Below, one piece after another: positions 40,766 to 49,471 of a stretch of DNA of 64,000 nucleotides. The notes under the pieces were generated by a model that saw only the letters and a program-made list of their open reading frames with translations, was not told the origin of the DNA and ran no database searches. Numbering within the stretch: the first letter of the stretch is position 1; each line of letters begins with the position of its first letter. The DNA lies in assembly GCF_016616235.1 (NCBI RefSeq), contig NZ_CP067100.1, forward strand, positions 4,957,001 to 5,021,000. Reading direction: 5' to 3'. The translations under genes were made by a program, and so were the position numbers. The stretch is from Bradyrhizobium diazoefficiens (lineage in GTDB: Bacteria; Pseudomonadota; Alphaproteobacteria; Rhizobiales; Xanthobacteraceae).

Positions 40766-41420
40766 TGATCTCTGCCCGGCCGACACGAGCCGTGTTCGCT
40801 TTCACGTCTGGATCTTCGTATCCGAACGATATTCCAAAGAGCAGTTTCAAATTCGAGGGCACACCGAGATGGTCGCGAACCACATCCGGAAACAGGCCGA
40901 GAGCCCCTTGCGCGCAGGACGCAATTCCATGCGCCGTCAGCAGAAGCATCACGCTCTGCGCATACATGCCGATATCGGTCGCTTCACGCGTATCGAACGG
41001 CTCGGACATGAAGATGAACACCGCATGGGGCGCGTCGAAGAACGCGTGGTTGCGGATATAGGCCATCTTCCGGCCGACGGCATCGTGACGCTCGACGCCC
41101 ATGGCCCCGTACAACGTCCTCGCCGCATCGACCTGACGCTCACGATAAATGCCGGTGTAAACGCCGTCGGCCGGCCAGTCTGGCTTGATCGGCTCGTCGC
41201 GCATCCCTGCCGACGTCAGGACCTCACGAAGCCGCTTCAACGACTGCCCCGAGACGACGTGAGGCGTCCAGGGCTGGACATTGCAGTTTGACGGCGACCA
41301 CTGCGCAAGCGCAAAGATCTTGCGCAGGACATCGTCCGGAACCTCACGCTGGAGAAAGCCCCGGACCGAGCGCCTCGTCCGGATCGCTTCCTCAACGCTC
41401 ATGGCGCCTTGCTCACTCAC
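40740..41420 (-). CDS. Nitroreductase-family FMN oxidoreductase
   Basis: A 226-residue FMN enzyme. The N-terminus reads MSVEEAIRTRRSVRGFLQRE (FMN-phosphate Arg residues), then FALAQWSPSNCNVQPWTPHV, and LLTAHGIASCAQGALGLFPD near the end. The family reduces nitro groups, quinones or enones with NAD(P)H. In a catabolic operon, reduction of a conjugated enone CoA ester is more likely than nitro reduction. Start choice is uncertain: GTG 41420 has GGAGGG at good distance, while an ATG 18 bases further in also works. It overlaps both the kinase (8 bp) and the dehydrogenase (26 bp). Confidence 0.82.
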   Translation of the reverse strand: MSEQGAMSVEEAIRTRRSVRGFLQREVPDDVLRKIFALAQWSPSNCNVQPWTPHVVSGQSLKRLREVLTSAGMRDEPIKPDWPADGVYTGIYRERQVDAARTLYGAMGVERHDAVGRKMAYIRNHAFFDAPHAVFIFMSEPFDTREATDIGMYAQSVMLLLTAHGIASCAQGALGLFPDVVRDHLGVPSNLKLLFGISFGYEDPDVKANTARVGRAEINDVVQFHR

Positions 41421-42462
41421 GGTCGCCACCCTCCTCGATCAAGTCGAGCCCTCGCTTGGCATAGGCACGCGCTAGCTTGCGCCCAATCCGCGCCGCGTCG
41501 GGCAAGACGTTGTTGCCCTGGTCACCGCGTACGGCGACGCCCGCACTGCCGACAGCTCCACGGAACATCGCGAACACCTGGTGAAACCGCCCCAACCGCT
41601 CCCGTGCGTCCGACAATTCATAGTAGCGCTCGAGATAGTCTTGCTCGGCGGGAATCCCGAGCTCATCCAGTGGAAGGCCGAGCAGGCCGCCGTTCTCATC
41701 GGGCGCCATCTGATAGGCCTGACTGTTGAATGCCAAATCGACCAGGGGATGACCCAGCGTCGACAGCTCCCAGTCGAGGACGCCGATGACGCGCGGCTCC
41801 TTTGCGTCGAACATCACATTGGCGATGCGGAAATCGCCGTGGCACAGTGCAAGTGTCTGGCTCTCCGGAACGCGCTCTCCCAGCCACCTGACGATCTTGT
41901 CCAGGTCCGGATTATCGTCGTCACCGCGCCGGAACTGCTGCCATTGCGACGACCAACGCGTGAACTGGCGAGCGAAGTAGTTTCCCGGCCGACCGAAGTC
42001 GCCAAGCCCGAGCTTCTGATAGTCGAGACGATGGATCGCAGCCAGCGTCGCGCACATCGAGCGATAACATTCGGTACGTTCAGCCGGAGTGAGGCCGTTG
42101 AGGGCAAATTCCTGAAAGACACGCCCGTCCAGCCACTCCATCAGATAGAACGGCGTGCCGAGGACTTCGCGGTCCTCGCAGTAACGGTAGGGCCTGGGCG
42201 TCTTCACGTCACTGCCCTGCAAAGCGGTCAGCACCCGATATTCACGATCAATGGCGTGCGCCGAGGGCATGAGGACACTCCCCGGCTGCTTCCTCAGCAC
42301 ACCGCGCCAGTCGCCCCGCGTGACGAAATAGGTCGGATTTGACATGCCGCCGCTGGTCCGCTCGACTTCCGTGCGAGCCGTGCCGCCGAACCAGGACTTC
42401 AGGTAGTCGTCCAGGCGGCCGATATCAAAATCGACATTGCGATCTGCGACTGGGGCGCTCAT
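41413..42462 (-). CDS. APH-fold kinase next to an acyl-CoA dehydrogenase (ACAD10/11-type pair)
   Basis: A 349-residue phosphotransferase. The glycine-rich N-lobe reads ERTSGGMSNPTYFVTRGD, then LRKQPGS, and the catalytic loop is LALCHGDFRIANVMFD with VIGVLDWELSTLGHPLVDLA. It starts 5 bp after the stop of the acyl-CoA dehydrogenase at 42468. That order mirrors the kinase-dehydrogenase fusions ACAD10/ACAD11, in which a hydroxyacyl-CoA is phosphorylated and the phosphate is then eliminated. I infer the same two-step removal of a hydroxyl here. It overlaps the nitroreductase start by 8 bp. Confidence 0.83.
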   Translation of the reverse strand: MSAPVADRNVDFDIGRLDDYLKSWFGGTARTEVERTSGGMSNPTYFVTRGDWRGVLRKQPGSVLMPSAHAIDREYRVLTALQGSDVKTPRPYRYCEDREVLGTPFYLMEWLDGRVFQEFALNGLTPAERTECYRSMCATLAAIHRLDYQKLGLGDFGRPGNYFARQFTRWSSQWQQFRRGDDDNPDLDKIVRWLGERVPESQTLALCHGDFRIANVMFDAKEPRVIGVLDWELSTLGHPLVDLAFNSQAYQMAPDENGGLLGLPLDELGIPAEQDYLERYYELSDARERLGRFHQVFAMFRGAVGSAGVAVRGDQGNNVLPDAARIGRKLARAYAKRGLDLIEEGGDRE

Positions 42463-42467
42463 GCTGG

Positions 42468-43712
42468 TTAGTTCGCGCGCTTGCCGCTGAAGCCGAACAA
42501 GTACTGGGCCACGCGCCGCATCTGGACCTCCTCCGTCCCCTCCGTGATCCGGTACCGACGATGGTGACGATAGATGTGCTCGAACGGCAGGGCACGGCTA
42601 TATCCCATGCCCCCATGGACTTGCATGGCACGGTCCGCCGCCTCGCAGCACAAGCGATTTGCCCGGAAATTGCAGATCGAGACCATGTCGCTGATCTGCA
42701 GCGGATTCTGCCTGTCCATCTGCCAGGCCGTACGGAAGATGAAATTCCGCACCATCTGGTATTCCGCCCACAGCTCAACGAGCGGGAATTGAACCGCCTG
42801 CTTCTTGGCGAGGGGCTCACCGAAGGCCACTCTCGTGTTTGCGTATTTGACCGTTTCCTGGATGCAGTAGCGCGCGGCGCCGGCGCTGGCGGCCGCCTGC
42901 CGAATCCTGTTCTCGTGCACGAAGCGCTGAGCGACCACGAGACCTTCGCCCTCCTTGTGAAGGATGGCGCTGTCGGGCACGCGCACGTCCTTCAGCTCGG
43001 TCTCCGCGTGATCGCTCGGCATATTGAATGTCCAATGGTTGTACAGGACATTGTGGCCGGGCGCGTCGGTGGGGACGATGAACGCGGTGATACCCTTGGC
43101 ATCGCCCGGCTTTCCCGACGTTCGCGCGAAGATCAGATTGGCGTGGGCTCTCGCAACTTGGCTGTTCCAGCGCTTGCGCCCGTTGATGATCCAGTGCACG
43201 CCGTCTCTCACCGCGGTGGTTTCCAACCAGGTCGCATCGCTGCCGTGTCCGGGCTCGGTTAGGCCGAAGGACAGATGCTTCTTTCCGCTTATGATTCCTT
43301 CGATATAGCTCTTCTGTTCCTCGCTGCCGTAATCGGCGAGCGCGGGAATGATCGGAAAGTTGCCGACGATCGAGGACTCATCCTGCAGATCGTTATGCAA
43401 GCCGAGCCCGCGCGCCGCGAGATGCTCGCGAATGGCAGCGATCGCCAGATTGGAAGCGGCCTGCCCGCCGCAGGATTTGGGAAGCCCGTAGCGCAGATGC
43501 CCTGCTTTGTCTGCCCTGCGCTCCATTTCGCCGATCAACGCGCGCCACTCGGCACGAGGACGGCCGTCCTGGTCCCAATCGGTCCGCGCGTTCTCGCGGC
43601 GATGGTCGAAGAACTGCATGTTGTCACGCTCAAGGGGCTTGATCTCGGCCTCGATGAACGCATCAAGCTCCGCGAGCTTATCGGTAATCTTCTGCGGCAA
43701 TTCGAAATCCAC
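42468..43712 (-). CDS. Acyl-CoA dehydrogenase (ACAD10/11-like partner of the kinase)
   Basis: A 414-residue acyl-CoA dehydrogenase. Motifs are SFGLTEPGHGSDATWLETTA (FAD), WIINGRKRWNSQVARAHANL, and YRITEGTEEVQMRRVAQYLF, where the EGT Glu is retained. The long N-terminal part (RRENARTDWDQDGRPRAEWR) and the GHGSDATWLET variant are features I associate with the FadE/ACAD10-11 branch. With the kinase 5 bp downstream it would remove phosphate, or dehydrogenate, a 4-hydroxyacyl-type intermediate. It follows the SDR at 43734 by 21 bp. Confidence 0.85.
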   Translation of the reverse strand: MDFELPQKITDKLAELDAFIEAEIKPLERDNMQFFDHRRENARTDWDQDGRPRAEWRALIGEMERRADKAGHLRYGLPKSCGGQAASNLAIAAIREHLAARGLGLHNDLQDESSIVGNFPIIPALADYGSEEQKSYIEGIISGKKHLSFGLTEPGHGSDATWLETTAVRDGVHWIINGRKRWNSQVARAHANLIFARTSGKPGDAKGITAFIVPTDAPGHNVLYNHWTFNMPSDHAETELKDVRVPDSAILHKEGEGLVVAQRFVHENRIRQAAASAGAARYCIQETVKYANTRVAFGEPLAKKQAVQFPLVELWAEYQMVRNFIFRTAWQMDRQNPLQISDMVSICNFRANRLCCEAADRAMQVHGGMGYSRALPFEHIYRHHRRYRITEGTEEVQMRRVAQYLFGFSGKRAN

Positions 43713-43733
43713 GGCGTGCTTCCTTCCTATGTG

Positions 43734-44528
43734 TTATTTATTCGGGAGTGCGATCCGCCCGTATGGATGCGTACTGCTGACGCCGCCGTCGACCGACAGC
43801 AATTGGCCGTCGACATAGGATGAATCGTCGCTCGCCAGGAACGCGGCAGCGGCCGCGATCTCTTCCGCGCGCCCCGGACGCTTCAGCGGCGTGACGTGGC
43901 CGAGCTTGCCCTCAATGCCGCGCGACCGCGCGTCTTCGAAGACCTTGCTGGTCAGTTTGGTCTCCACGAGTCCCGGCAGCACGGCATTCACGCGCACGCC
44001 GGTTCCGGCAAAGGCGTTGGCAGCCGTTTGCGCAAGATTGTTCACGGCCGCCTTGCTGGCGCTGTAGGAGATCGCGCCGGCATTTGCGCGCAGAGAGGCC
44101 GCCGACGACGTCAGGATGATCGATCCATAGCCTTGCGCCACCATATGCCTGCCCGCGTACTTGACCGCCAGGAAACAGCTGATGGCGTTGATCCGGTAGA
44201 CTTCGCTCCATTCTTCCGTGGTCTGCTCGAGTAGCGGCGTGTTCGTTCCGGTCACGCCGATATTAGCGAAGAAGACCTCAAGTCCGCCGAGATCGGAAAC
44301 GCAACGCGACACGATGGCCTCGACGTTCGCCTCGACCGAGGCGTCCGCGATCATCGCCGCTGCCTTTCCGCCATTTGCATTGATGAAGGCCGCGGTCTCT
44401 CCCGCATTGCCGGCACGCCCGACGACCAGCACCGAGGCGCCCTCGTGCGCGAAACGAATGGCGCTGGCGCGTCCGATACCGCTGCCGCCCCCGGTGATCA
44501 CCGCACGCTTGCCTTCCAGCCGCTTCAT
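43734..44528 (-). CDS. Short-chain dehydrogenase
   Basis: A 264-residue classical SDR. TGGGSGIGRASAIRFAHEGA is the cofactor loop; the active site is SSAASLRANAGAISYSASKAAV with Ser, Tyr and Lys. The usual NNAG reads FFANIGVTG, so only one Asn remains. The end DGQLLSVDGGVSSTHPYGRI is longer than average. AGGAGCGCTACG precedes ATG 44528. It is 10 bp downstream of the SDR at 44539 and 21 bp upstream of the dehydrogenase. Its substrate is probably a hydroxyacyl-CoA or ring alcohol; sequence alone cannot tell. Confidence 0.84.
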   Translation of the reverse strand: MKRLEGKRAVITGGGSGIGRASAIRFAHEGASVLVVGRAGNAGETAAFINANGGKAAAMIADASVEANVEAIVSRCVSDLGGLEVFFANIGVTGTNTPLLEQTTEEWSEVYRINAISCFLAVKYAGRHMVAQGYGSIILTSSAASLRANAGAISYSASKAAVNNLAQTAANAFAGTGVRVNAVLPGLVETKLTSKVFEDARSRGIEGKLGHVTPLKRPGRAEEIAAAAAFLASDDSSYVDGQLLSVDGGVSSTHPYGRIALPNK

Positions 44529-44538
44529 CGTAGCGCTC

Positions 44539-45300
44539 CTATCTGCTGGGAACAGTCCACCCGCCGTCGGCCGTGACTGACGCTCCCTGGACGTAACTCG
44601 CCTCGTCGCTGGCGAGAAAAGCGGCGAGCGCCGCGATCTCCTCCGGCTCGCCGAAGCGGCCCATGGGCATCTCGCCACGCCTCTTGGCGATCGTCTGGTC
44701 GTCGTATTGAGCGATCGAGGCAGGCGTACCGATCATTCCCGGCGCGATCGCATTGACGCGGATGTTCTGCGCGCAGAACTCGATGGCCGAAGCTCGCGTC
44801 AGCCCGACCACGCCGGCCTTCACGGCGGCATAGGCGATCGCATCCTTGGTCGGATGCTCGGCTGCGATCGAGCTCAGATTGACGATCGATCCTCCGCCTC
44901 GCTGCAACATCTGCGGAACAGCCGCTTGGGTGGTCCAGATCAGGCCAAGCAGGCCGACCCCGATCATCTTCCCGGCCGTCTCGGCATCGATCTGATCAAG
45001 CGGCTGAAACCTGGCAAACACAGCGTTGTTGACCAGCGACGCAATCGGCGATGCGAAATCGCGCTGGATCGCCTCGAACGCGGCATGAACCTCGTCGCGC
45101 TTTCCGACGTCGGCGCCGTAGGCCCGGGCTTCTAAGCCCTTGGCCCGCAGCTCCTCGACCGCGGGCCCCAGCCTGTGCGCGCTGACATCGAGGCAGGCGA
45201 GGCGCGCTCCCTCGCTCCCGAAGCGCTCGGCAATGGCCAACCCGATTCCCCGCGCCGCCCCGGTCACGACGCAGACGCGGCCCGAGAAGCGCCCGCTCAT
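44539..45300 (-). CDS. Short-chain dehydrogenase
   Basis: A 253-residue SDR. It starts MSGRFSGRVCVVTGAARGIG. The Asn is in SLVNNAVFARFQPLDQ. The catalytic triad lies in NLSSIAAEHPTKDAIAYAAV followed by KAG, and the protein ends YVQGASVTADGGWTVPSR. Four bases overlap the stop of the acyl-CoA ligase, so the two are coupled. Having two SDRs in tandem suggests two different alcohols or both 3-hydroxy stereoisomers being oxidised, although that is inference. Confidence 0.84.
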   Translation of the reverse strand: MSGRFSGRVCVVTGAARGIGLAIAERFGSEGARLACLDVSAHRLGPAVEELRAKGLEARAYGADVGKRDEVHAAFEAIQRDFASPIASLVNNAVFARFQPLDQIDAETAGKMIGVGLLGLIWTTQAAVPQMLQRGGGSIVNLSSIAAEHPTKDAIAYAAVKAGVVGLTRASAIEFCAQNIRVNAIAPGMIGTPASIAQYDDQTIAKRRGEMPMGRFGEPEEIAALAAFLASDEASYVQGASVTADGGWTVPSR

Positions 45301-46949
45301 GCGCTCGCCTTCTGAGCGTCGTCCACGAACTCCTTGGCTTTTTCCTTCAGCAGGAACTTCTGAACCTTGCCGGCGGGCGTCCGCGGCAGGTCGTCGACGA
45401 AAATGATGCGTTCGGGCCAGTATTGTTTCGCGACCTTGTTTCCAGCCATGTACGACTGAAGACCCGGAAGATCGAGAGTCTGTCCTGGCCGCAGGACCAC
45501 GAACGCGCAGGCCTTTTCACCCAGCCGCTCGTCCGGATATCCGACGATCGAGGCCGACAGCACGGACGGATGTTTGAACAGGAGGTTCTCGATTTCGAGA
45601 ACCGGCACGTTCTCGCCGCCACGGATGATGATATCCTTGCTGCGGCCGTTGATGCGGATGTAGCCTTCCTCATCCATGAAGGCCAGATCACCGGTGTCGA
45701 ACCAGCCTTCCGCATCGAAAGGATCGAGGTCCTCGCGCTTGTAATAGCCAAGGCACATCTGGGCGCCGCGCACCTTGAGCTGTCCCGTCTCTCCAACAGA
45801 CGCTGGAGAGCCGTCCAGCCTCAAGACCTTGACTTCGACACCATCCAGGGGACGACCATCGGTCTTGGAGGATTTCTCGAGTGCACGCTCGGGCTCGGTC
45901 AGCGTGCTCGACAGCGACTCCGTCATACCCCACAGCGAACAGACCTTCAGGTTGAGCTCACGGTAGACGCGATCGATCAAGGCAGGAGGAATGGGCGCGC
46001 CGGCACAGAGGAATTTGCGCAGCTTCTCCGGCTTCGGCGCCCCTGCTCCGACGGCCTCGCACATGTCAGCCAGGAACGTCGCGGCGCCTGCCGAATAGGT
46101 GACGCCGTTCTCCGACATGATCGACACACCACGCGACGGATCCCAGATGTCCTGGAAGATCACGGACGCACCGATCTTCAGACCCAGCAACATCCCCGCC
46201 GCGAAGCCCGTCATGTGCCCGAGCGGCGAGCACACCAGCATCGTATCGTCGCTGCCGAGCCCAAATCGTCCGGCGAGGGCGACGTTGCAAGCCAGAAGCG
46301 TATTCAAGCAATGCATCACGCCCTTGGGAGACCCAGTCGTTCCCGACGTGAACATCAGGACCGCCATCTGGTCCGGCGGAAGCGCGCCGACGTCACCAGC
46401 AGGCGGCGGCTCGAGACGGTCATCCGTTGCAAGCAGCCCTTGATGAAAGCTGTTGATCCCCATTCCGTCGACGACGAGCACATGCTCGAGCTTCGGCTGG
46501 GCCGCCTTCAGGGCCTCCGCCATTTCCTCATGATCGAAGCCCCTGAACGACTTGGGGACTACCAGCAGCTTTGTCTCGGCAAATCCGAGCATGTAGTTGA
46601 GCTCATGCTCGCGAAAGATCGGCATCAGTGGGTTCACGACCGCGCCGACCCGAAATGCAGCCAGCGCGACGACGGCAAACTCCCACCAGTTCGGCAACTG
46701 CACGGAGACCACGTCGCCCCGCCCAATCCCCAGCCGCTTCAGCGAAGCCGCCGCGCGCGCGATCCGGTCCGCCAACTCCCGATAAGACAGCCGGACCGGC
46801 GCATTGGGACGATCCGTCCGGTAAGCCAGCAGCGCAAGCTTGTTCGGCGTCGAGATTACGCTGGCCTGGAGAAACTCGTCGAAACTCTTGTCAATCCAGA
46901 AGCCCTGCGATCGCATCGACTGCGCGTGCTTCGCTGCATCGAACCCCAT
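45297..46949 (-). CDS. AMP-dependent acyl-CoA ligase resembling cyclohexanecarboxylate-CoA ligase AliA
   Basis: A 550-residue adenylate-forming ligase that activates the acid substrate to its CoA ester. Core motifs are LMFTSGTTGSPKGVMH (ATP loop), SLWGMTESLSSTL, GWFDTGDLAFMDEEGYIRIN and PRTPAGKVQK with the catalytic Lys. The N-terminal half (LPNWWEFAVVALAAFRVGAV, NPLMPIFREHELNYML, VVPKSFRGFDHEEMAEAL) matches my memory of AliA from R. palustris well. It is the first gene of the minus-strand operon running to 38364, and the operator at 47000-47018 lies 51 bp upstream. It is the likely pathway entry enzyme. Confidence 0.85.
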   Translation of the reverse strand: MGFDAAKHAQSMRSQGFWIDKSFDEFLQASVISTPNKLALLAYRTDRPNAPVRLSYRELADRIARAAASLKRLGIGRGDVVSVQLPNWWEFAVVALAAFRVGAVVNPLMPIFREHELNYMLGFAETKLLVVPKSFRGFDHEEMAEALKAAQPKLEHVLVVDGMGINSFHQGLLATDDRLEPPPAGDVGALPPDQMAVLMFTSGTTGSPKGVMHCLNTLLACNVALAGRFGLGSDDTMLVCSPLGHMTGFAAGMLLGLKIGASVIFQDIWDPSRGVSIMSENGVTYSAGAATFLADMCEAVGAGAPKPEKLRKFLCAGAPIPPALIDRVYRELNLKVCSLWGMTESLSSTLTEPERALEKSSKTDGRPLDGVEVKVLRLDGSPASVGETGQLKVRGAQMCLGYYKREDLDPFDAEGWFDTGDLAFMDEEGYIRINGRSKDIIIRGGENVPVLEIENLLFKHPSVLSASIVGYPDERLGEKACAFVVLRPGQTLDLPGLQSYMAGNKVAKQYWPERIIFVDDLPRTPAGKVQKFLLKEKAKEFVDDAQKASA

Positions 46950-46999
46950 GCTGTCCTCCCTTAGCCAAACCGAGGCCCCCGCGACTACGGGTTTATTTG

Positions 47000-47018
47000 A
47001 TGTGCTAGTTTACTATTT
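47000..47018. promoter_or_regulatory. Island operator copy 7 (ligase side)
   Basis: Reads ATGTGCTAGTTTACTATTT, 51 bp upstream of the ligase ATG. It is nearly identical to copy 2 at 10351 over GTGCTAGTTTA. Confidence 0.62.
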
Positions 47019-47098
47019 TTTCTTTGGCCCGCAAGTGCGATTATTCCGTGCAGCGTGCTTGCAGTGGCGGCGCGGTCACTTTCGTGCTTTCATTTCTG

Positions 47099-47117
47099 GT
47101 ACACTAGCATCCTAATG
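47099..47117. promoter_or_regulatory. Island operator copy 8 (oxidoreductase side)
   Basis: Reads GGTACACTAGCATCCTAAT, 38 bp before the ATG at 47155. GTACACTAG fits the left half of the consensus; the right half is degenerate. Confidence 0.55.
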
Positions 47118-47154
47118 CGAAGAAGATTTCGAAAGCCGGACAGGGAAGACGCAA

Positions 47155-48174
47155 ATGAAGGCAGCAGTTCTAGAGCGACGCGGCGCGGATGGCCTGAGCT
47201 GGCGCGAGTTTCCCGACCCCGCTCCGAAACCGGGCGAGTCGATCCTGAAGATTGCGGCGTCGTCGCTCAACCGCGTGGATCTTTACATGCGCGACAATGG
47301 CGCTGGCATTACGCATACGCTCCCGCAGGTCCTGGGCGTCGAGGCCGCGGGCGAAATCGTCGAGACGGAGCCCGACAGCGGATTGCGCAAAGGCGCAAAA
47401 GCGATCCTGTACTCCGTCGCATTCTGCGGCAAATGCCGCTATTGCGAGACCGGCGACCAGCCGCTCTGCGTCAGCGCGCGATTGATGGGAGAGCATCGCC
47501 ACGGCGGCTTCGCCGAATACGTGGCCATGCCCAACAGGTGCTTTTTTGAATTGCCGGACGAAGCGGACCTGGCCTCGGCCGGGTCGCTGATGGTCGGGCA
47601 CCTGACGGCATGGCGAATGATCTTCGGCAAGCGCGCGCTTCAGCCCGGCGAAAGCGTTCTCATCGTCGGCATCGGCGGAGGGGTCGCGGTCGCCTGCCTT
47701 CAACTTGCCCGGCTGGTGGGGGCTCGCGTCTACGTCACGTCGTCGAGCGATGCGAAAATCGCGCGCGCGATGTCTTTGGGAGCCTCGGGCGGGGTCAACT
47801 ACACCAGAGACCCGGTTTCCAGCTGCATTCTGGAACTCAGCGGCGGCGGCGTCGACATGGTGATCGACTCCGTCGGGCAGTCGAGCTGGGGTGAGTCTCT
47901 GAAGTCCCTTCGCAGGGGCGGCAGGATCGTCACTTGCGGGGCGACCAGCGGCTCAAATCCGTCCGCGGACCTGCAGCGCCTGTTCATTCGCCAGCTCGAG
48001 GTGTACGGCTCGACGGGCGGCAGCGCCGGCGAGTTTCGTCAGTTGCTTGACGTCTTCAACCGGGGGCTGATCAAGCCTGTCACCGATGAGACCTTCAAGA
48101 TGGCAGACATTCGCTCCGCCTGCGATCGCCTTGCGGCCGGCTCTCAGTTTGGAAAGATCTCGCTCCAGACTTGA
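47155..48174 (+). CDS. Zinc-type medium-chain alcohol dehydrogenase/reductase
   Basis: A 339-residue MDR protein. The structural-zinc cluster is clear in FCGKCRYCETGDQPLC with four Cys. The catalytic domain reads LGVEAAGEIVETEPDSGLRK, and the Rossmann motif is VLIVGIGGGVAVACLQLARL. Usual catalytic-zinc ligands near the N-terminus are not clear (the Cys position reads SSLNRVDLYM), so the enzyme may be a quinone oxidoreductase-like reductase that keeps only the structural zinc. It is a single gene, divergent from the ligase, under its own operator copy, and ends at a strong terminator. Confidence 0.83.
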   Translation: MKAAVLERRGADGLSWREFPDPAPKPGESILKIAASSLNRVDLYMRDNGAGITHTLPQVLGVEAAGEIVETEPDSGLRKGAKAILYSVAFCGKCRYCETGDQPLCVSARLMGEHRHGGFAEYVAMPNRCFFELPDEADLASAGSLMVGHLTAWRMIFGKRALQPGESVLIVGIGGGVAVACLQLARLVGARVYVTSSSDAKIARAMSLGASGGVNYTRDPVSSCILELSGGGVDMVIDSVGQSSWGESLKSLRRGGRIVTCGATSGSNPSADLQRLFIRQLEVYGSTGGSAGEFRQLLDVFNRGLIKPVTDETFKMADIRSACDRLAAGSQFGKISLQT

Positions 48175-48185
48175 AGCCGTTGATG

Positions 48186-48214
48186 AAAGCCCGCGGCTGC
48201 ACACCGCGGGCTTT
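48186..48214. terminator. Bidirectional terminator hairpin
   Basis: An 11-bp perfect stem (AAAGCCCGCGG with CCGCGGGCTTT) around a 7-base loop, with A and T runs at both feet. It lies between convergent genes ending at 48174 and 48225 and should stop transcription in both directions. Confidence 0.85.
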
Positions 48215-48224
48215 CCGTCGCTGG

Positions 48225-49436
48225 TCACATCTTGCAGGCAGGATCGACCGCCGGGATGATATCGGCGCCCGCCTCGATCTTCTTGATCTCATAGGTGGGC
48301 TTGCCATCAGAGCCGGTGACGATCTGATTGATGGCCATCGGACGTATGGTTTGATGGTCCCCTGCCCGGATCTCGACATCGCCCAGGACCGTCGTGGCCT
48401 TCAGACCTTCGAGCGTGGATCGCAAGGCATTGACATCGGTCGACTTCGCCTTATTGAGGGCGGCAGCCATCAACTCGATCGCCGCGTATTGGTCGGCTGC
48501 GGTATAGGGAGGCAACTGGCCGTTGTACTTCTCCTTCCAGGCCTTGACGAACGCTTCCGCGTTCGCGCCCGGAAAGCCCGGCACGAAGCCGAGAGGCTGA
48601 TAGACGCCCAGCACGGTTTCACCCATCGCCGGAAGCACCTGCGGGATCACGAACGAGTTGCCGAGCACCATCTTGTACTTCTTGAACAGGCCGAACTGTT
48701 GCTGCTGCTTCGCAAGGTTGATCGCATCGCTTCCGAAGATCGTGACGAAGAGCCCTTCCGCCGGATCATTGCCCAACTCGGAGATCTTCGCGCCGAAATC
48801 GGCCGTTCCGGACGGCGTGAACAGAACTTTCCCGACCGAACCGCCGAGGCCGGCGACCAGCGTCTTGAACTTGTCCGCGGCGTCGCGTCCGGCTGCGTAG
48901 TCAAGCGCGAGAATGTCCCACTTCTTGATGCCTTGCGTCTTTAGGAAGTCCTTGACCGCCCCCATGATGATGGAGTCGTTGACATTGACGCGGAACAGGT
49001 TGGTCGAGCATCCCTTTCCCGTGAGTCCGTCCGCCTGAGCGTACACCTCCAGCATCAATGCCTTCAGCGCCGGCAGCTTGGCGGCGAGCGCCGGCGAAAC
49101 GGCCGAGGTATCCATGCCGGTGATGAAGACGGCCCCGTTCTTCTGGATCGCTCTCGTCGCGCCATCGATGGCCGTATCGGGCGTGCCGGGATAGGTGATG
49201 AAATCAGCCTCGAGCTTCTTTCCCATGACGCCGCCCGCCGCGTTGACATGCTCGATCGCGAGGTTGACGGCGTTGGTCTGGCTTTCCTTCAGACCTGCCA
49301 GTGGACCGCTGTCGATCAAGAGGACGCCGACCTTGACGGACTCTTGCGCCGATACCGCCCCAGCGACGAGACTGAAGGTGGCACCGAGGGTCGCCAGTTG
49401 GAGCGATCGCAGGACAGATTGACCGAAACTTCTCAT
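48225..49436 (-). CDS. ABC transporter substrate-binding protein (LivJ-type) of the local importer
   Basis: A 403-residue periplasmic binding protein. The signal peptide runs through LATLGATFSLVAGAVSAQES with cleavage after SAQ likely. The mature domain has VGVLLIDSGPLAGLKESQTN, NLAIEHVNAAGGVMGKKLEA and GDVEIRAGDHQTIRPMAINQ, the pattern of amide/urea and aromatic-acid binding members of the type I family. It lies 35 bp upstream in the map of the ATPase gene at 49472, and all five genes 48225-52767 are on the minus strand, but this gene is the last of them. It is the natural receptor for LivHMGF. Confidence 0.87.
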   Translation of the reverse strand: MRSFGQSVLRSLQLATLGATFSLVAGAVSAQESVKVGVLLIDSGPLAGLKESQTNAVNLAIEHVNAAGGVMGKKLEADFITYPGTPDTAIDGATRAIQKNGAVFITGMDTSAVSPALAAKLPALKALMLEVYAQADGLTGKGCSTNLFRVNVNDSIIMGAVKDFLKTQGIKKWDILALDYAAGRDAADKFKTLVAGLGGSVGKVLFTPSGTADFGAKISELGNDPAEGLFVTIFGSDAINLAKQQQQFGLFKKYKMVLGNSFVIPQVLPAMGETVLGVYQPLGFVPGFPGANAEAFVKAWKEKYNGQLPPYTAADQYAAIELMAAALNKAKSTDVNALRSTLEGLKATTVLGDVEIRAGDHQTIRPMAINQIVTGSDGKPTYEIKKIEAGADIIPAVDPACKM

Positions 49437-49471
49437 ATTTCCCCTCCTCTTCTGATGATTGATTGCTCGCC

